Positions 19,492 through 29,305 of a stretch of 64,000 bases of DNA are shown here, in pieces; positions within the stretch are counted from its first letter, which is position 1; every line of letters begins with the position of its first letter. A model generated the notes under the pieces. It searched no databases and was not told the origin of the DNA. It worked only from the letters and a program-made list of their open reading frames with translations. A program made the position numbers and the translations under genes. Source of the stretch: Choristoneura fumiferana (Eukaryota; Arthropoda; Insecta; Lepidoptera; Tortricidae); assembly GCF_025370935.1 (NCBI RefSeq), contig NC_133485.1, forward strand, positions 17,276,073 through 17,340,072, read 5' to 3'.

Positions 19492-19655
19492 GAAACGTTT
19501 ATTCGCTAATTCGAAAATACATATTATAAGTAAGTACACAAAATAAAACAACCATAAAATAAATATTAACGACAGTATTTGCGAAATCGCGAAACGGTCT
19601 CAGCTCAGCATAGTGTTGGCCGTAGAGGCCAACGCTGGTCTTCCGCTGAGACCGC
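19460..19655 (-). mobile_element. LINE 3' end with (TTA)n tail and hairpin
   Basis: The minus strand has GCGGTCTCAGCGGAAGACC and CTATGCTGAGCTGAGACCG as a stem, then sequence to CGAATAAACGTTTC and (TTA)9. It shares the ATGCTGAG hairpin idea with the family at 12955. Confidence 0.65.
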
Positions 19656-20332
19656 TTGGCGACTTCACGGAAGGCGACATAAATTCAAAAGTAAATCTAA
19701 AAAGAAACAAATAGAAAGTAAAATAATTTAAATAACAATAATGAAAACAAACAGAACGCAAAACCAGACAAAAGACACGTGCACAAGAATAAATTATAAA
19801 CATCACAGTAAAAGAAAGAGACGACACACCACTCAACCATCCATAGACCACAGACGTCGATATGCACAATCTGCCAACTGTCATGTCATATCCCATCTGT
19901 GGCCTATGCCGAATGTCAGTGTCACTGAACAGACTGGCTACTGCTTTAGATACCTGCTGTGCTTGACTAACCTTAAAAACTAATATTTAAAGACAAAAGA
20001 CAAGTGTTAATAAATACTTGAAACAAATTGAAAAATAAGACTCAAAAGCCGTTAAGTGTCTGCACCTAACATCATTCAAAGGCTCATGACTTCAAAAACA
20101 GCTACATCCGCTCATTTCATTTATGATAATCGTAAAAGTATTTGTGATCGAGTTTTCGGCTGGTGCACAGGGTTCTTTCCAATTGGCGACCAGTGATTTG
20201 TACAGATAATAAGTTTACTTATTTCAATGATACGTTAGATGGCGTTATTGAGGCTGCATCTACGTAATGTACACCTATATTTATATAACAAGTGAAATTA
20301 ATTGGTTACATGACGAAACTACCCGTGGAAAC
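19656..20332. other. No gene recognised
   Basis: The 19741-19983 frame and its complement are low complexity (Lys/Arg/Thr-rich) with no motif. Confidence 0.35.
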
Positions 20333-20572
20333 TACCGTGTGGTGTCGGGTTAGAATAACCTCTCCATTTCTTCTGTGGATGTCGTAAGAGGCAACTGAGG
20401 ATATAGGTTAAGGTATACCTTAGGCGACAGGCTAGCACTGTCACTATTGTACCGTCTTTGTCAAACGTAAAACCTAAAATTGCTAAAAGTGGCTCCGAAG
20501 CGGTAACGTTTCGTGTGCTCTGCCTACCCCATTTGGGAATACAGGCGTGATGTTTGTGTGTGTGTGATGACG
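20333..20572 (+). mobile_element. REP-Q copy 2
   Basis: It aligns over its whole length to 16908-17150, with small deletions and a TGTGTGTGTG tail. Confidence 0.75.
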
Positions 20573-20635
20573 GAACTGATGTACTCGTAGATATTTGTTG
20601 AGAATAAGGAACATACGAACGAATAAAATGAACAT

Positions 20636-20690
20636 TCTTATTTTTCTGGTTTTTCTGTGCATCTATATTTCAGTTTGTATTTTCAATTTA
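20636..20690 (+). mobile_element. Solo SINE-2 body arm
   Basis: TTCTTATTTTTCTGGTTTTT and CAGTTTGTATTTTCAATTTA match the right arm of SINE-2 without head or tail. Confidence 0.65.
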
Positions 20691-20706
20691 TACATAACAT
20701 ATTATG

Positions 20707-20979
20707 CTATTTTAACCTCGTGTAATCTACTTTGACGTTTGTGTCCCGTTTGTGGTTTGTTAAATAACCACCTAAATGAGCTAATCGCAAGCAAGATTGT
20801 AACGTCATACGAACCTTTTGACTTTTCGATTCGCCATCTCGCGATGTTTCGCCTGTCAATATACCATTGTTGAAAATGTAGAATATTCCAAGCTTTTCCT
20901 TATTCTTTATTTCTTTTGGAGTTACAGTCCTTTCAATTCCTTCGAGTCGCAAGAGGAGCAGAGCTCGTTCAGGCGCCAT
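20707..20979 (-). CDS. Possible small protein or first exon, unknown
   Basis: A 90-codon frame begins MAPERALLLLRLEGIERT with a strong start context (TTTTAAAATGG). No family is recognised and it matches no repeat elsewhere in the window. Composition is mixed and charged, unlike the repeat-derived frames. There is no clear GTRAGT donor within it, so it would be a single exon. Conservation would decide. A chance frame is still likely. Confidence 0.2.
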   Translation of the reverse strand: MAPERALLLLRLEGIERTVTPKEIKNKEKLGIFYIFNNGILTGETSRDGESKSQKVRMTLQSCLRLAHLGGYLTNHKRDTNVKVDYTRLK

Positions 20980-21826
20980 TTTAAAATTGGATTCGTTTCA
21001 TAGTCCTTTTGAGAGATTTAGTATTGATAGCGTTATTTGGTTCGTTAGATGGAAGAGGTGCGGTTACATTGTAATTTTCACGTGAATGCATTGAGCGCGT
21101 ATAAGCGTTTTGCTGACTTTTATCTAGTACGTTAAACGTATTTGGGCGTTTTCAAAAAAAAGTGTGCTTACCCTTTCTTTTTTTTTAATTTTGGAAAAAA
21201 TATTGTTTTTCCTACTCAGAATCAAGAGCACAATCGATTCCGATAGTTTTAAAAAATATCCCCAAAAAAAATTACAGTTTTGCGATATGATATTTTTTCA
21301 AAAATATAAAAAAAAGAAAAGCTACACTTTTTTTTAAAACGCCTATTTACTAAGAATTTGTAGGACTTTTTATATATACATTTTTATATTGTAATAAGAA
21401 TAAGAATAATTTATTCGCCAAAATTTGCCACAGCAAAAAAAATACTTTAACACTTATTTAGGGATAATGTTAATTGCTGGTTCTTGTGGGTTATTCCAAA
21501 TAATAAAGTGTCTCGTACTTGACTCCATTTATTACCAACAGAGAAACACATGTCAGTATCCGATGGCGGGCGAGAGACTACTGAAGCTACAGACTATATC
21601 GCAAGCTAAGCAATCCTGTGTCCCTACACTTAAAATAATAGAACAATCTTGAATAATCTTACATATTCAGTAAAAGAAAAAAGAAAGAAAGAAAAAAACA
21701 TTGTATGTAGCGGCGAAAGAAGCAAAAAGAACCAAATACTTTTAGTACTCATATCATAATGTACTAAGTACGGGAAGTGCAGCGCTGGTCCTCAGTATGA
21801 CCCTTTACCACACAAGCAGATAAAAT
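20980..21826. other. No gene recognised
   Basis: AT-rich, including TTTTTTCAAAAATAT-type runs. Short frames have no motif. Confidence 0.35.
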
Positions 21827-22046
21827 CTATACTAATAATATAAATTCGAAAGTGTGTGTGTTTGTATGTTTTTCCGTCTTTCACGTCGAAACGGAGCGAC
21901 GGATCGACGTGATTTTTGGCATAGAGATAGTTTATGGGCCATAGAGTGACATAGGCTACTTTTTATCCCGGAAAAATGCAGAGTTCCCGAGGGAACAGCG
22001 CGCGATAACCGAATTCCGCGCGGGCGAAGCCGCGGGCAAAAGCTAG
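21827..22046 (+). mobile_element. HEL, complete
   Basis: It starts CTATACTAATAATATAAAT and ends GCCGCGGGCAAAAGCTAGT, with CACGTCGAAACGGAGCGACG and GGATAAAAAGTAGCC (complement) between. It is the cleanest HEL copy for defining ends. No hairpin or coding part is present, so it is non-autonomous. Confidence 0.85.
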
Positions 22047-22517
22047 TAATAATATATATCTAGTGTAGAGCAGAATGTGCAATGTTTCAACTATCTTCGA
22101 AAGAACTAAGTCCATCTTTATTGCCAAGTTGTATTGTTGGTTTTCTTTAATTTTATTCATCCTTTTCTTATTTTTTTTTATCTCAAACATTGGCTTTTAA
22201 TTATTTTTTTTGCAAAATTTCTGTCAATAGCCGCAAACGATAGAGAAGATTGTACTTAAACTTCTGCGTCCGAGAAATCTTGTCTTAATTTCTTCCAAAA
22301 TTAAGTTTCAAGTTAGAATTATCACAGAGTACAAAATCAAGTGCAAATTGAAAACTTAGCTGAACTATTTATTTTAGGTCCGGAGATTAAATACTCAGCG
22401 ATTGTGAGTACTGTGGCTTAGGTTGAATTATTCATGTTTTAGTGGGTCCAGGAGTAATTTATGTACTACAAGGAGTAGGTTAAGTGATTTGGGGTTTCTG
22501 ACATTTTAATTGGCTAC
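22047..22517. other. No gene recognised
   Basis: AT-rich; nothing recognised. Confidence 0.35.
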
Positions 22518-22688
22518 GAAAATAAAAGGTTCTATTCTAGGTATCGTTTACAAAAGCTGTTTTTGTTACCTACTGAAAATAAAAGGTTCTATTCTAGGTA
22601 TCGTTTACAAAAGCTGTTTTTGTTACCTACTGAAAATAAAAGGTTCTATTCTAGGTATCGTTTACAAAAGCTGTTTTTGTTGCCTACT
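22518..22688 (+). repeat. Three exact-phase 57-bp tandem units
   Basis: The unit starts GAAAATAAAAGGTTCTATTC and includes GTATCGTTTACAAAAGCTGT. Three units fill 171 bp with two or three mismatches. Being a multiple of three, it stays open in frame (KIKGSILGIVYKSCF per unit), but no gene context supports coding. Confidence 0.9.
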
Positions 22689-22769
22689 GAATTTCGATTA
22701 TGTTATTCAGTAAAGATGTGTAATGATAGATATAACTTATTTGATGTAATGATATTTAACAGTTACATG

Positions 22770-22890
22770 GCGGGGCGACCTGGATGTTAATTCCTGGACG
22801 ACTTGCCTCAGCACTCTGGAGTGCTTTGGATCGGGAGGGATGGAGAACATGGGGGGAGGCCTTCGCCTAGCAGTTGGACACAAAACCAAC
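22770..22890 (+). pseudogene. LINE 3' end, RTE-like
   Basis: It reads AGRPAWMLIPGRLASALWSA, then DREGWRTWGEAFA and a stop, then a TAATAATAA tail. It is analogous to the RTE C-terminus but from a different lineage. Confidence 0.65.
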
Positions 22891-22956
22891 CCAGGCTAGA
22901 TAATAATAAAATATAAAATGTTGTGAAATGTTGTGTGTGGTGTTGTGTTGTGTTGT

Positions 22957-23108
22957 GAGGAAACCTGCACAAACCTGCGAAGCAATTCAATGGTGCGTGT
23001 GAAGTTCCCAATCCGCACTGGGCCCGCGTGGGAACTATAGCCCAAGCCCTCTTGATCTGAGAGGAGGCCTGTGCCCAGCAGTGGGACGTATATAGGCTGG
23101 GATGACTG
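22957..23108 (+). mobile_element. SINE-1, 5'-truncated
   Basis: It starts at AGGAAACCTGCACAAACCTG and ends at TATATAGGCTGGGATGA. GTTGT-rich repeats precede it. Confidence 0.8.
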
Positions 23109-23348
23109 ATGATAAAATGTTGTAACTAAATGTTGTATGTGTTGTTGTTACATCTTTGGTCACACCCATTCGTATCGTTAATAGAACACTATAATATTTT
23201 TACCTTTTTTATATTTTTATATCCGTTTTGTTCTATGGAATTCCTATTAAGTTTTTAAGTTCGGTATTTAGTTTATATCTAGTTAAGTTTTATGAATGGT
23301 TATTTTTTCTTAATAATGTGTATTCTTAGTTTCGATTAATACAATTTT
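23109..23348. other. No feature recognised
   Basis: AT-rich spacer. Confidence 0.35.
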
Positions 23349-23994
23349 AAAACCGGCCAAGAGCCTGTCGGACACGCCCGAAATAGGGTTCCGTAGCCAT
23401 TACGAAAAAAATAAGTAATATATTTCTAAGGATTTCGTATTTTGTCAATGTTGTTAAATGAATGTTGCCAGTGTAGGTATATTTTATACCTTAGTCTGCT
23501 ATTTACTCTTAAACTACTGATTATTCTCAAGAAAAGCTAACTGTTATAGTTTTCCTTGTAAGTTTGATATACTTACCTTGAATTTTTTCAAATTTTTCCA
23601 CCATCCAGTTTAGATTTTAGAGGGGGGGGGGACGCTCAATTTTAATGGAAAGTTGCACTTTAAAGTTGAATATTTTGCAAACAAATCACTGAATCGAAAA
23701 ATCGTTTTAGCAACCCCCTAATGGTTTTGAAATACCTATCCAACGATACTCCACACTACAAGGTTTGATGAGAAAAAAATACACCCCCACTTTACGTCTA
23801 TTGAGAGGTACAAATAAAAATATTTTTTAATTGTTTATTGTACCATTTTGTCGGCATACTTTACATATATATTCGTACAAAATTACAGCTTTCTAGCATT
23901 GATAGTCCCTGAGCAAAGCCGCGGACGGACAGACAGACAGACATGGCGAAACTATAAGGGTTAAATTTTTGCCATTTTGGCGACGGAACCCTAA
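23349..23994 (+). mobile_element. REP-E copy 1
   Basis: It begins AAACCGGCCAAGAGCC, has GATAGGGTTCCG-like GAAATAGGGTTCCGTAGCC, and ends GCGACGGAACCCTAA. GCGGACGGACAGACAGACAG precedes the end. The 24.94-kb copy is co-oriented. Confidence 0.8.
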
Positions 23995-24029
23995 TATCCA
24001 TAATACTTTAGTATTGTACCAAAAACGCC

Positions 24030-24270
24030 ACGGTGGCTTACTGGTTTGACCTATAACCTCTCAAGCAGAGGATCTGTGGTGATCTCTGAGTTTTTCGAAA
24101 TTCGTGTGCGAAATCACATTTAAAATTTACCACGAGCTTTATGGAAGCAAAAAATCCTGAGGGAACCGGCATAAATTTACGAAATATTTCAATAGGAAAA
24201 AAATGTGATATTCCCAATCCCATCTGAAAGGAGGCTCAGCAGTGGAATGATATATAGGCTAAAATGATGA
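24030..24270 (+). mobile_element. SINE-1, old copy
   Basis: The order CGGTGGCTTACTGGTTTGAC, GAGTTTTTCGAAATTCGTGT and CAGCAGTGGAATGATATATA is SINE-1, with many substitutions. Confidence 0.7.
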
Positions 24271-24289
24271 TGCACCTACAAAATAACCG

Positions 24290-24460
24290 GTTACAAGTAA
24301 CAAAAGTGTATCCGGACCGTTCATCCGTCACATTGCCGGACCGTGTTAATCAGTGCCGGGCTGCATGCGGTTTACGGTTTCGACAATTAGACGTCTGTAC
24401 TGACCCGGTTTACCCTGTTTGGAAATGTAAGCTGACTGGGTCATTAATTAAAAGGTAACC
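24290..24460. other. Low-copy GC-richer island
   Basis: TATCCGGACCGTTCATCCGT and GCCGGACCGTGTTAATCAG. One plus-strand frame stays open and meets a donor-like GTAAGC at 24428. It could be a host exon, but no acceptor is visible. Confidence 0.25.
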
Positions 24461-24504
24461 GGGATTTTGTACTTGTACAGCTAGAATTCTGAAACAATAC
24501 CGGG

Positions 24505-24800
24505 GTTACTTTTTAGGGCTCCGTACCCAAAGGGTAAAAACGGGAGCCTATTACTCAGACTCCACTGTCCGTCTGTCTGTCTGTCACCAGCCTGTATCTC
24601 ATGAACCGTGATAGATGATGTATTTCTGTTGCCGCTATATCAAAAGAATACTAAAAAGAGAAATAAAATAAATATTTAAGGGGGGCTCCCATACAATAAA
24701 CGTGTTTTTTTGCCGTTTTTCGCTAATGTCTAATGTTGTATAATAGATAATGAAACGGAACCCTTCGTGCGCGAGTGCGACTAGCACTTGGCCGGTTTTA
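24505..24800 (+). mobile_element. REP-F copy
   Basis: It runs from TAGGGCTCCGTACCCAAAGG through CCGTCTGTCTGTCTGTCACC to GACTAGCACTTGGCCGGTTT. It shares its outer bases with REP-E and REP-G. Confidence 0.75.
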
Positions 24801-24939
24801 GAGTTCCGTAAGCGAAGGGTGATACATATTTAGATTTATTTACAAACACACACACATATCACATGCTCGCATACTTTCACATTTATAATATGAGTAGCAT
24901 TGGCTAAGCAATTCTGAGTCGCCACACACAGAAATAAGT

Positions 24940-25513
24940 AAAAAACCGGCCAAGAGCGTGTCGGACACGCCCAGGATAGGGTTCCGTAGCCATTACGAAA
25001 AAATCAAATAATATTTTCTAAGCATTTCGTATTGTGTACTGAATATTGCAAGTTTAGGTAATATTTTATACCTTAGGCTGCTATACTTCCTACCATCCTG
25101 AATTTTTTCAAATTTTTCCACCCAACAGTTTAGATTTGAGGGCGGGGGGACGCTCGATTTTAATAAAAATTTGCACTTTATTAAAGTTGAATATTTCGCA
25201 AAAAAATCAATGAATCGAAAAATCGTCTTAGTAAACCCCTAATGGTTTTAAAGGACCTATCCAACGATTTCCCACACTATAGGGTTGGATGAGAAAAAAA
25301 ACACTCCCACTTTACGTCTATGGGAGGTACCCCAAAAAAATTTTTTTGCAAATTTTTTATTGTACCATTTTGTCGGCATAGTTTACAATATCCGTGCAAT
25401 ATTACAGCTTTCTAGCATTGATAGTCCCTGAGCAAAGCCGCGGACGGACAGACAGACAGACATGACGAAACTATAAGGGTTCCGTTTTTGCCATTTTGGC
25501 TCCGGAACCCTAA
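24940..25513 (+). mobile_element. REP-E copy 2
   Basis: It is colinear with 23349-23994. It differs by small deletions, giving 574 instead of 646 bp. Confidence 0.8.
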
Positions 25514-25904
25514 AAAGCTGTCCAAAGTCTAATTAGTAGCGGTCGCCCCCATCCATTAATTTGGCGATAACGCCGATTTATTAATCTACCCGCAAAAGTC
25601 CGAGTCAGGAATCGCATTGAAAAGCTCGTAGGTTAGGTTAAACTCGAATAATATCAAAAAAACTATTATAAGCGGAATATAAATGTTATCGTTTATATCT
25701 GCATTCTGCGTTTACCGCCATTTCCACAAGCTTTTATTTAACTTGCAAAAAATATGCTACATTCATAAAATTTACGGGAATTAAGGTGAACATCCCAGTG
25801 CTCGACACACGCTGCCCAATAGATGACACCCTGCTGTCACTTAATTGCTTTGCTAATGACATAAAATTTAAGATGGCAATAACATAAAGGTTAGCATGAG
25901 ACAA
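25514..25904. other. No gene recognised
   Basis: Unassigned. AGGTTAGGTTA occurs near 25630. Confidence 0.35.
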
Positions 25905-25985
25905 CCGGTGAAATTACTGGCACTTGAGGTATCCTATCTTAGGCGTCTAGGTTGGCAGCGCATCTGCAATACCCCTGGTCAGCGA
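25905..25985 (+). mobile_element. REP-A scrap
   Basis: CCGGTGAAATTACTGGCACT, TGAGGTATCC and GTTGGCAGCGCATCTGCAAT are from the middle of REP-A. Confidence 0.65.
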
Positions 25986-26029
25986 AAATCAGCGGTCCCT
26001 TGAAGCCTTGAAAAAATCAAACTAATCAA

Positions 26030-26345
26030 AAGTTACAGTCATTAAGCAACGTGATTCCATACAAATTGCCGTGCCCTGAAAACCTATAGGCTACTTTTAG
26101 TTGTCCTAGAAACTTGAAATTTGGTGTGAAGGTAGCTATTAGGTATAACACAACCAACTAGAAAAGTCTGAAAATCTTGATTTTTTAATGTGTCTGTAAA
26201 TATCAATGACCAATATAAACTGACCCCAGATGTATTAAATTACTCGGAAAAAGCGGGAAATATCTTCAACACACGATTCCCGTTTACATATCTATAAATG
26301 TGTACGGAACCCTCGGTGCGCGAGTCCGACTCGCACTTGCCCGTT
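26030..26345 (+). mobile_element. REP-F variant
   Basis: TAGGCTACTTTTAGTTGTCC, AAACTTGAAATTTGGTGTGA, then the shared end ACGGAACCCTCGGTGCGCG and TCCGACTCGCACTTGCCCGT. Confidence 0.65.
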
Positions 26346-26369
26346 TTTTTAATTAAAATCCACGTAGCT

Positions 26370-26650
26370 TACCAAAGGAAATATCAAATAAGAACGCCAA
26401 AATTAACCTAACTTTAATACTCGGAGATCGCTTCGTACTTTGATATAAAATAGCGAAATTTAATTTCTTAAAAACGAAGCTGGTTTGGTTGTTTGCTCTA
26501 AACTTTGGTAGATTATTCAACAAAGGACTAAAACAAGCCAAAAAACCGCATTCAAATCGGTTCACCCGTTTGAGAGCTATGCTGCCACAGATAGACACAC
26601 ATAGCGGTCAAACTTATACTCGTAACACCTCTTTTTGCGTCGGGGGTTAA
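26370..26650 (-). mobile_element. REP-D copy
   Basis: CATTCAAATCGGTTCACCCG, TTTGAGAGCTATGCTGCCAC, GCGGTCAAACTTATACTCG and TTGCGTCGGGGGTTAA. Confidence 0.7.
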
Positions 26651-26719
26651 ATAGGTTCTTTTGTAATAACCTATTTGCAATTTTTTGTGTTTTGTGTATA
26701 AATAAATTAAATCAACACC

Positions 26720-26915
26720 GTTGAAAATAAAAGGTGAAAAGGTTAAAAATTCCCGGTTCTATAAATACGAGGGCATTAAAAACCGGGAGCCGCACGTTCC
26801 TTATCCGGTGCAAATCGCCAGTTCAGCACGTAATTCGCGGCGGTTGAACCGGGTAATTATTGGTCCACTCCACCCATTCGGGCGTCGCGTTTACAGGAGA
26901 CGATCGCACTAGTTG
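26720..26915 (+). promoter_or_regulatory. Possible TATA-containing promoter
   Basis: CTATAAATACGAGG at 26759 is a good TATA box in a low-copy, GC-richer block (TTCGCGGCGGTTGAACCGGG). No well-placed initiator or downstream gene is seen. This is a weak call. Confidence 0.2.
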
Positions 26916-26966
26916 ACGATTTGATTAATAGTACAAATGAATAAAATATATTTATATATTATTATC

Positions 26967-27199
26967 TCTCTCTGAGTTTTTCGAAATTCATGTGCGGAAT
27001 TACATTTGAAATTTACCACGAGCTTTGCGGTAAAGGAAAACATCGTGAGGAAACCTGCACAAACCTGCGAAGAAATTCAATGGTGCGTGTGAAGTTCCCA
27101 ATCCGCACTGGGCCCGCGTGGGAACTATGGCCCAAGCCCTCTTGTTCTGAGAGGAGGCCTGTGCCAAGCAGTGGGACGTATATAGGATGGGATTATTTT
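26967..27199 (+). mobile_element. SINE-1 with perfect 17-bp target duplication
   Basis: ATTTATATATTATTATC is at 26950-26966 and 27200-27216. It is 5'-truncated at TCTCTGAGTTTTTCG and ends GGATGGGATTATTTT. The target is the AT-rich tail of the SINE-3 copy that follows. Confidence 0.9.
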
Positions 27200-27466
27200 A
27201 TTTATATATTATTATCATGGGACATTTTGGACACCCATTTGGCCTAGTCCGAAAGTAAACAAAACTTGTGTTTTAATGCAATGTAACGAGTAACTACTTA
27301 AACATACTTAAATAGATAGATACATACTTAAGTATATAATTAAACACCCGAGACTCTATAATTAATAAAAGTTCATATTTTCATAGAATTAACTGCCCCG
27401 ACCGGGGATTGAACCCAGAACCTTCAGTTTTGTTGTCAGATTTTCTAACCACTGATCCGGTCGTCA
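27200..27466 (-). mobile_element. SINE-3, diverged
   Basis: The complement of its body (CATTTGGCCTAGTCCGAAAG, ACACCCGAGACTC) ends in a degraded tRNA-like head (CGGGGATTGAACCC, TCTAACCACTGATCCGGTCG). Confidence 0.75.
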
Positions 27467-27515
27467 AATTAGTAGTAATTAATAGTTAAAATTGATTTAA
27501 ATTTGAAATTAATAG

Positions 27516-27784
27516 TAAATAAATAAATAAATAAATATCACGGGACAATTCACACCAATTGACCTAGTCCCAAAGTAAGCTTAGCAAAGCTTGTGTTATG
27601 GGTACTAAGCAACGGATAAATATAATTATATAGATAGATACATACTTAAATACATAGTAAACACCCAAGACCCGAGAACAAACATTCGTATTTTTCATAC
27701 AAATATCTGCCCCGACACGGGAATCGAACCCGGGACCTCAAGCTTCGTAGTCAGGTTCTCTTTACACTAGGCCATCTGGTCGTC
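27516..27784 (-). mobile_element. SINE-3, well preserved
   Basis: It is the complement of 10016-10283 with few differences: TAAATAAATAAATAAATATC tail, GACCTAGTCCCAAAGTAAGC, CGGGAATCGAACCCGGGAC head. Confidence 0.85.
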
Positions 27785-27814
27785 TAAATTATTAATTATA
27801 AGTTATTAATAAAT

Positions 27815-27910
27815 CAATGCTGCTATTTTATGTCATAGCTTGTATTTCTACTATTTTTGTAATTTTTGTGTGTATCATGTGTTGTGTGTCCAATAAACTT
27901 TTTCCATTCA
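27815..27910 (+). mobile_element. LINE 3' tail with CATT repeat
   Basis: TTCTACTATTTTTGTAATTT, GTGTGTATCATGTGTTGTG and CAATAAACTTTTTCCATTC. A sister copy is at 47020-47105. Confidence 0.5.
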
Positions 27911-28451
27911 TACGGACGATAATACGTTGATGGCTAGACGCAGTTATTTTGCGCGCAGCAGCTAAAATTAGCATATTTTCGCAAGAACCCAAGGTTATTT
28001 CGGCTCGTGGATATTAAAAGTCTTTATGGTCTATCCCGTGACTTGAAACCACGGCAACGTAACTTTTTTGCGAATGTACATCTTCCTACATCAGACATGT
28101 TGTATGGGCTTGATTCCCTTTGCCTTTTCGTTGAGTAGGAAAAAAAGTTTTCAAATAAGTGTAAGTAAAATACAGTTTTCGCGGTTCGTATTTGTGAAAT
28201 GGTAATTTGCATAAACAAATGAAAGCCAAAATAAAGTATGAAATACCAAAAAAAACTGAGTGCATCAAAAACTAAAAAGATAAAAACAAATCCAGTTGTC
28301 TTGAACTAAGTACCTAATATTAAATATTTACAGCATGATATCTATTTACTCAACGTAGATAAGTTTTTGTGTTTTTTTTATGATTCATCGCTTTAGTTCG
28401 CTTTTACCTAGCGAATTTCTTATAATTACCTTTACTTTACTTTTACCTTTA
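27911..28451. other. No gene recognised
   Basis: Short frames on the minus strand have no motif. AT-rich. Confidence 0.35.
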
Positions 28452-28535
28452 CGTGGGAACTATGGCCCAAGCCCTCTTGTTCTGAGAGGAGGCCAGTGCC
28501 CAGCAGTGGGACGTATATAGGCTGGGATGGGATGG
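28452..28535 (+). mobile_element. SINE-1 tail only
   Basis: It runs from CGTGGGAACTATGGCCCAAG to GGGACGTATATAGGCTGGGA. The flanks TACCTTTACTTTACTTTTACC and TACCTTTACTTTACTTTAAT minus their ends are near-identical, a likely target duplication. Confidence 0.8.
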
Positions 28536-28689
28536 TACCTTTACTTTACTTTAATGTACGTATAATGTATTTTTCCAGGAGATATTTAATTATATATATT
28601 TAGCCCTTCTTTTGGACATCGATGCAGTTGGGTGAAAAGGTTATAATTTTTTTAGCCCTTTACTCTACGAATAAATAATTCTCTAGAAG

Positions 28690-29060
28690 CGTAACTAAGC
28701 CCGAAAAATCATTCCACGGAATACCTACCGCGACGGGCGGGGCTTAAAATACCCACCGCGCGTCGCGCCAGTTCGGCCGTAAAACTTGAGTCGTGCAGTC
28801 GCTCCGTGGAAAGTTTCGATCGCGTTTGCTGTTAGTTTGTTTGCGGAAATCCTACAAATGGAATTACAATCGAAGCGTTCATTGCTAGCAGTTACGTTTC
28901 TTGAAAATTATTTATTCGTAGCCTTTACTCGTAATTTCGGCTCCGTGTCGTATCCGTCTCGTGAGCCCGTACCGGCTCCCCGGGTATCGCTGCCCGGATA
29001 CATCTGGTCTCCACACACGTACCATGTGAGGTTGAAATTTAACACTACTAATTGAAGCGC
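28690..29060 (+). promoter_or_regulatory. Candidate core promoter and first exon of an unknown gene
   Basis: A CpG-rich block stands out from its AT-rich surroundings. CTTAAAATA (28743) could be a TATA box. CCAGTT at 28768-28773 resembles the insect initiator, and AGTCG at 28797-28801 fits the downstream promoter element RGWYV exactly at +28 if A28770 is +1. An ATG at 28858 opens 66 codons (MELQSKRSLLAVTFLENY...) to TGA at 29055. No family is recognised. A transposon promoter is an alternative. Confidence 0.3.
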
Positions 29061-29106
29061 CTTTTCAATGATTTTTGAAAGAAGTTACAGTTATTTAACT
29101 TGTATT

Positions 29107-29305
29107 TAAACCTAACCTAACCAACAAAAAGTTGGAAAACGCCCGACTTTGTTACCTCAAAGTTCAATATCTCAAAAACGGCTGAACCAACCAAAAATAA
29201 AAACCGCATTCAAATCGGTCCACCCTTTTAAGAGCTACGGTGCCACAGACAGACAGACAGATACACAGACATACAGGCACACATAGCGGTCAAACTTATA
29301 AAAAA
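29107..29305 (-). mobile_element. REP-D copy, truncated
   Basis: ACCTAACCAACAAAAAGTTG, CAAATCGGTCCACCCTTTTA, GAGCTACGGTGCCACAGACA and CACATAGCGGTCAAACTTAT. Confidence 0.75.

Noticed and set aside
26990..27247. Recurrent ORF starting MCGITFEIYHELC
   Set aside because: The same peptide appears in most SINE-1 copies (4.5, 8.4, 11.1, 15.5 kb); it is a chance frame of the SINE body, not a gene family.
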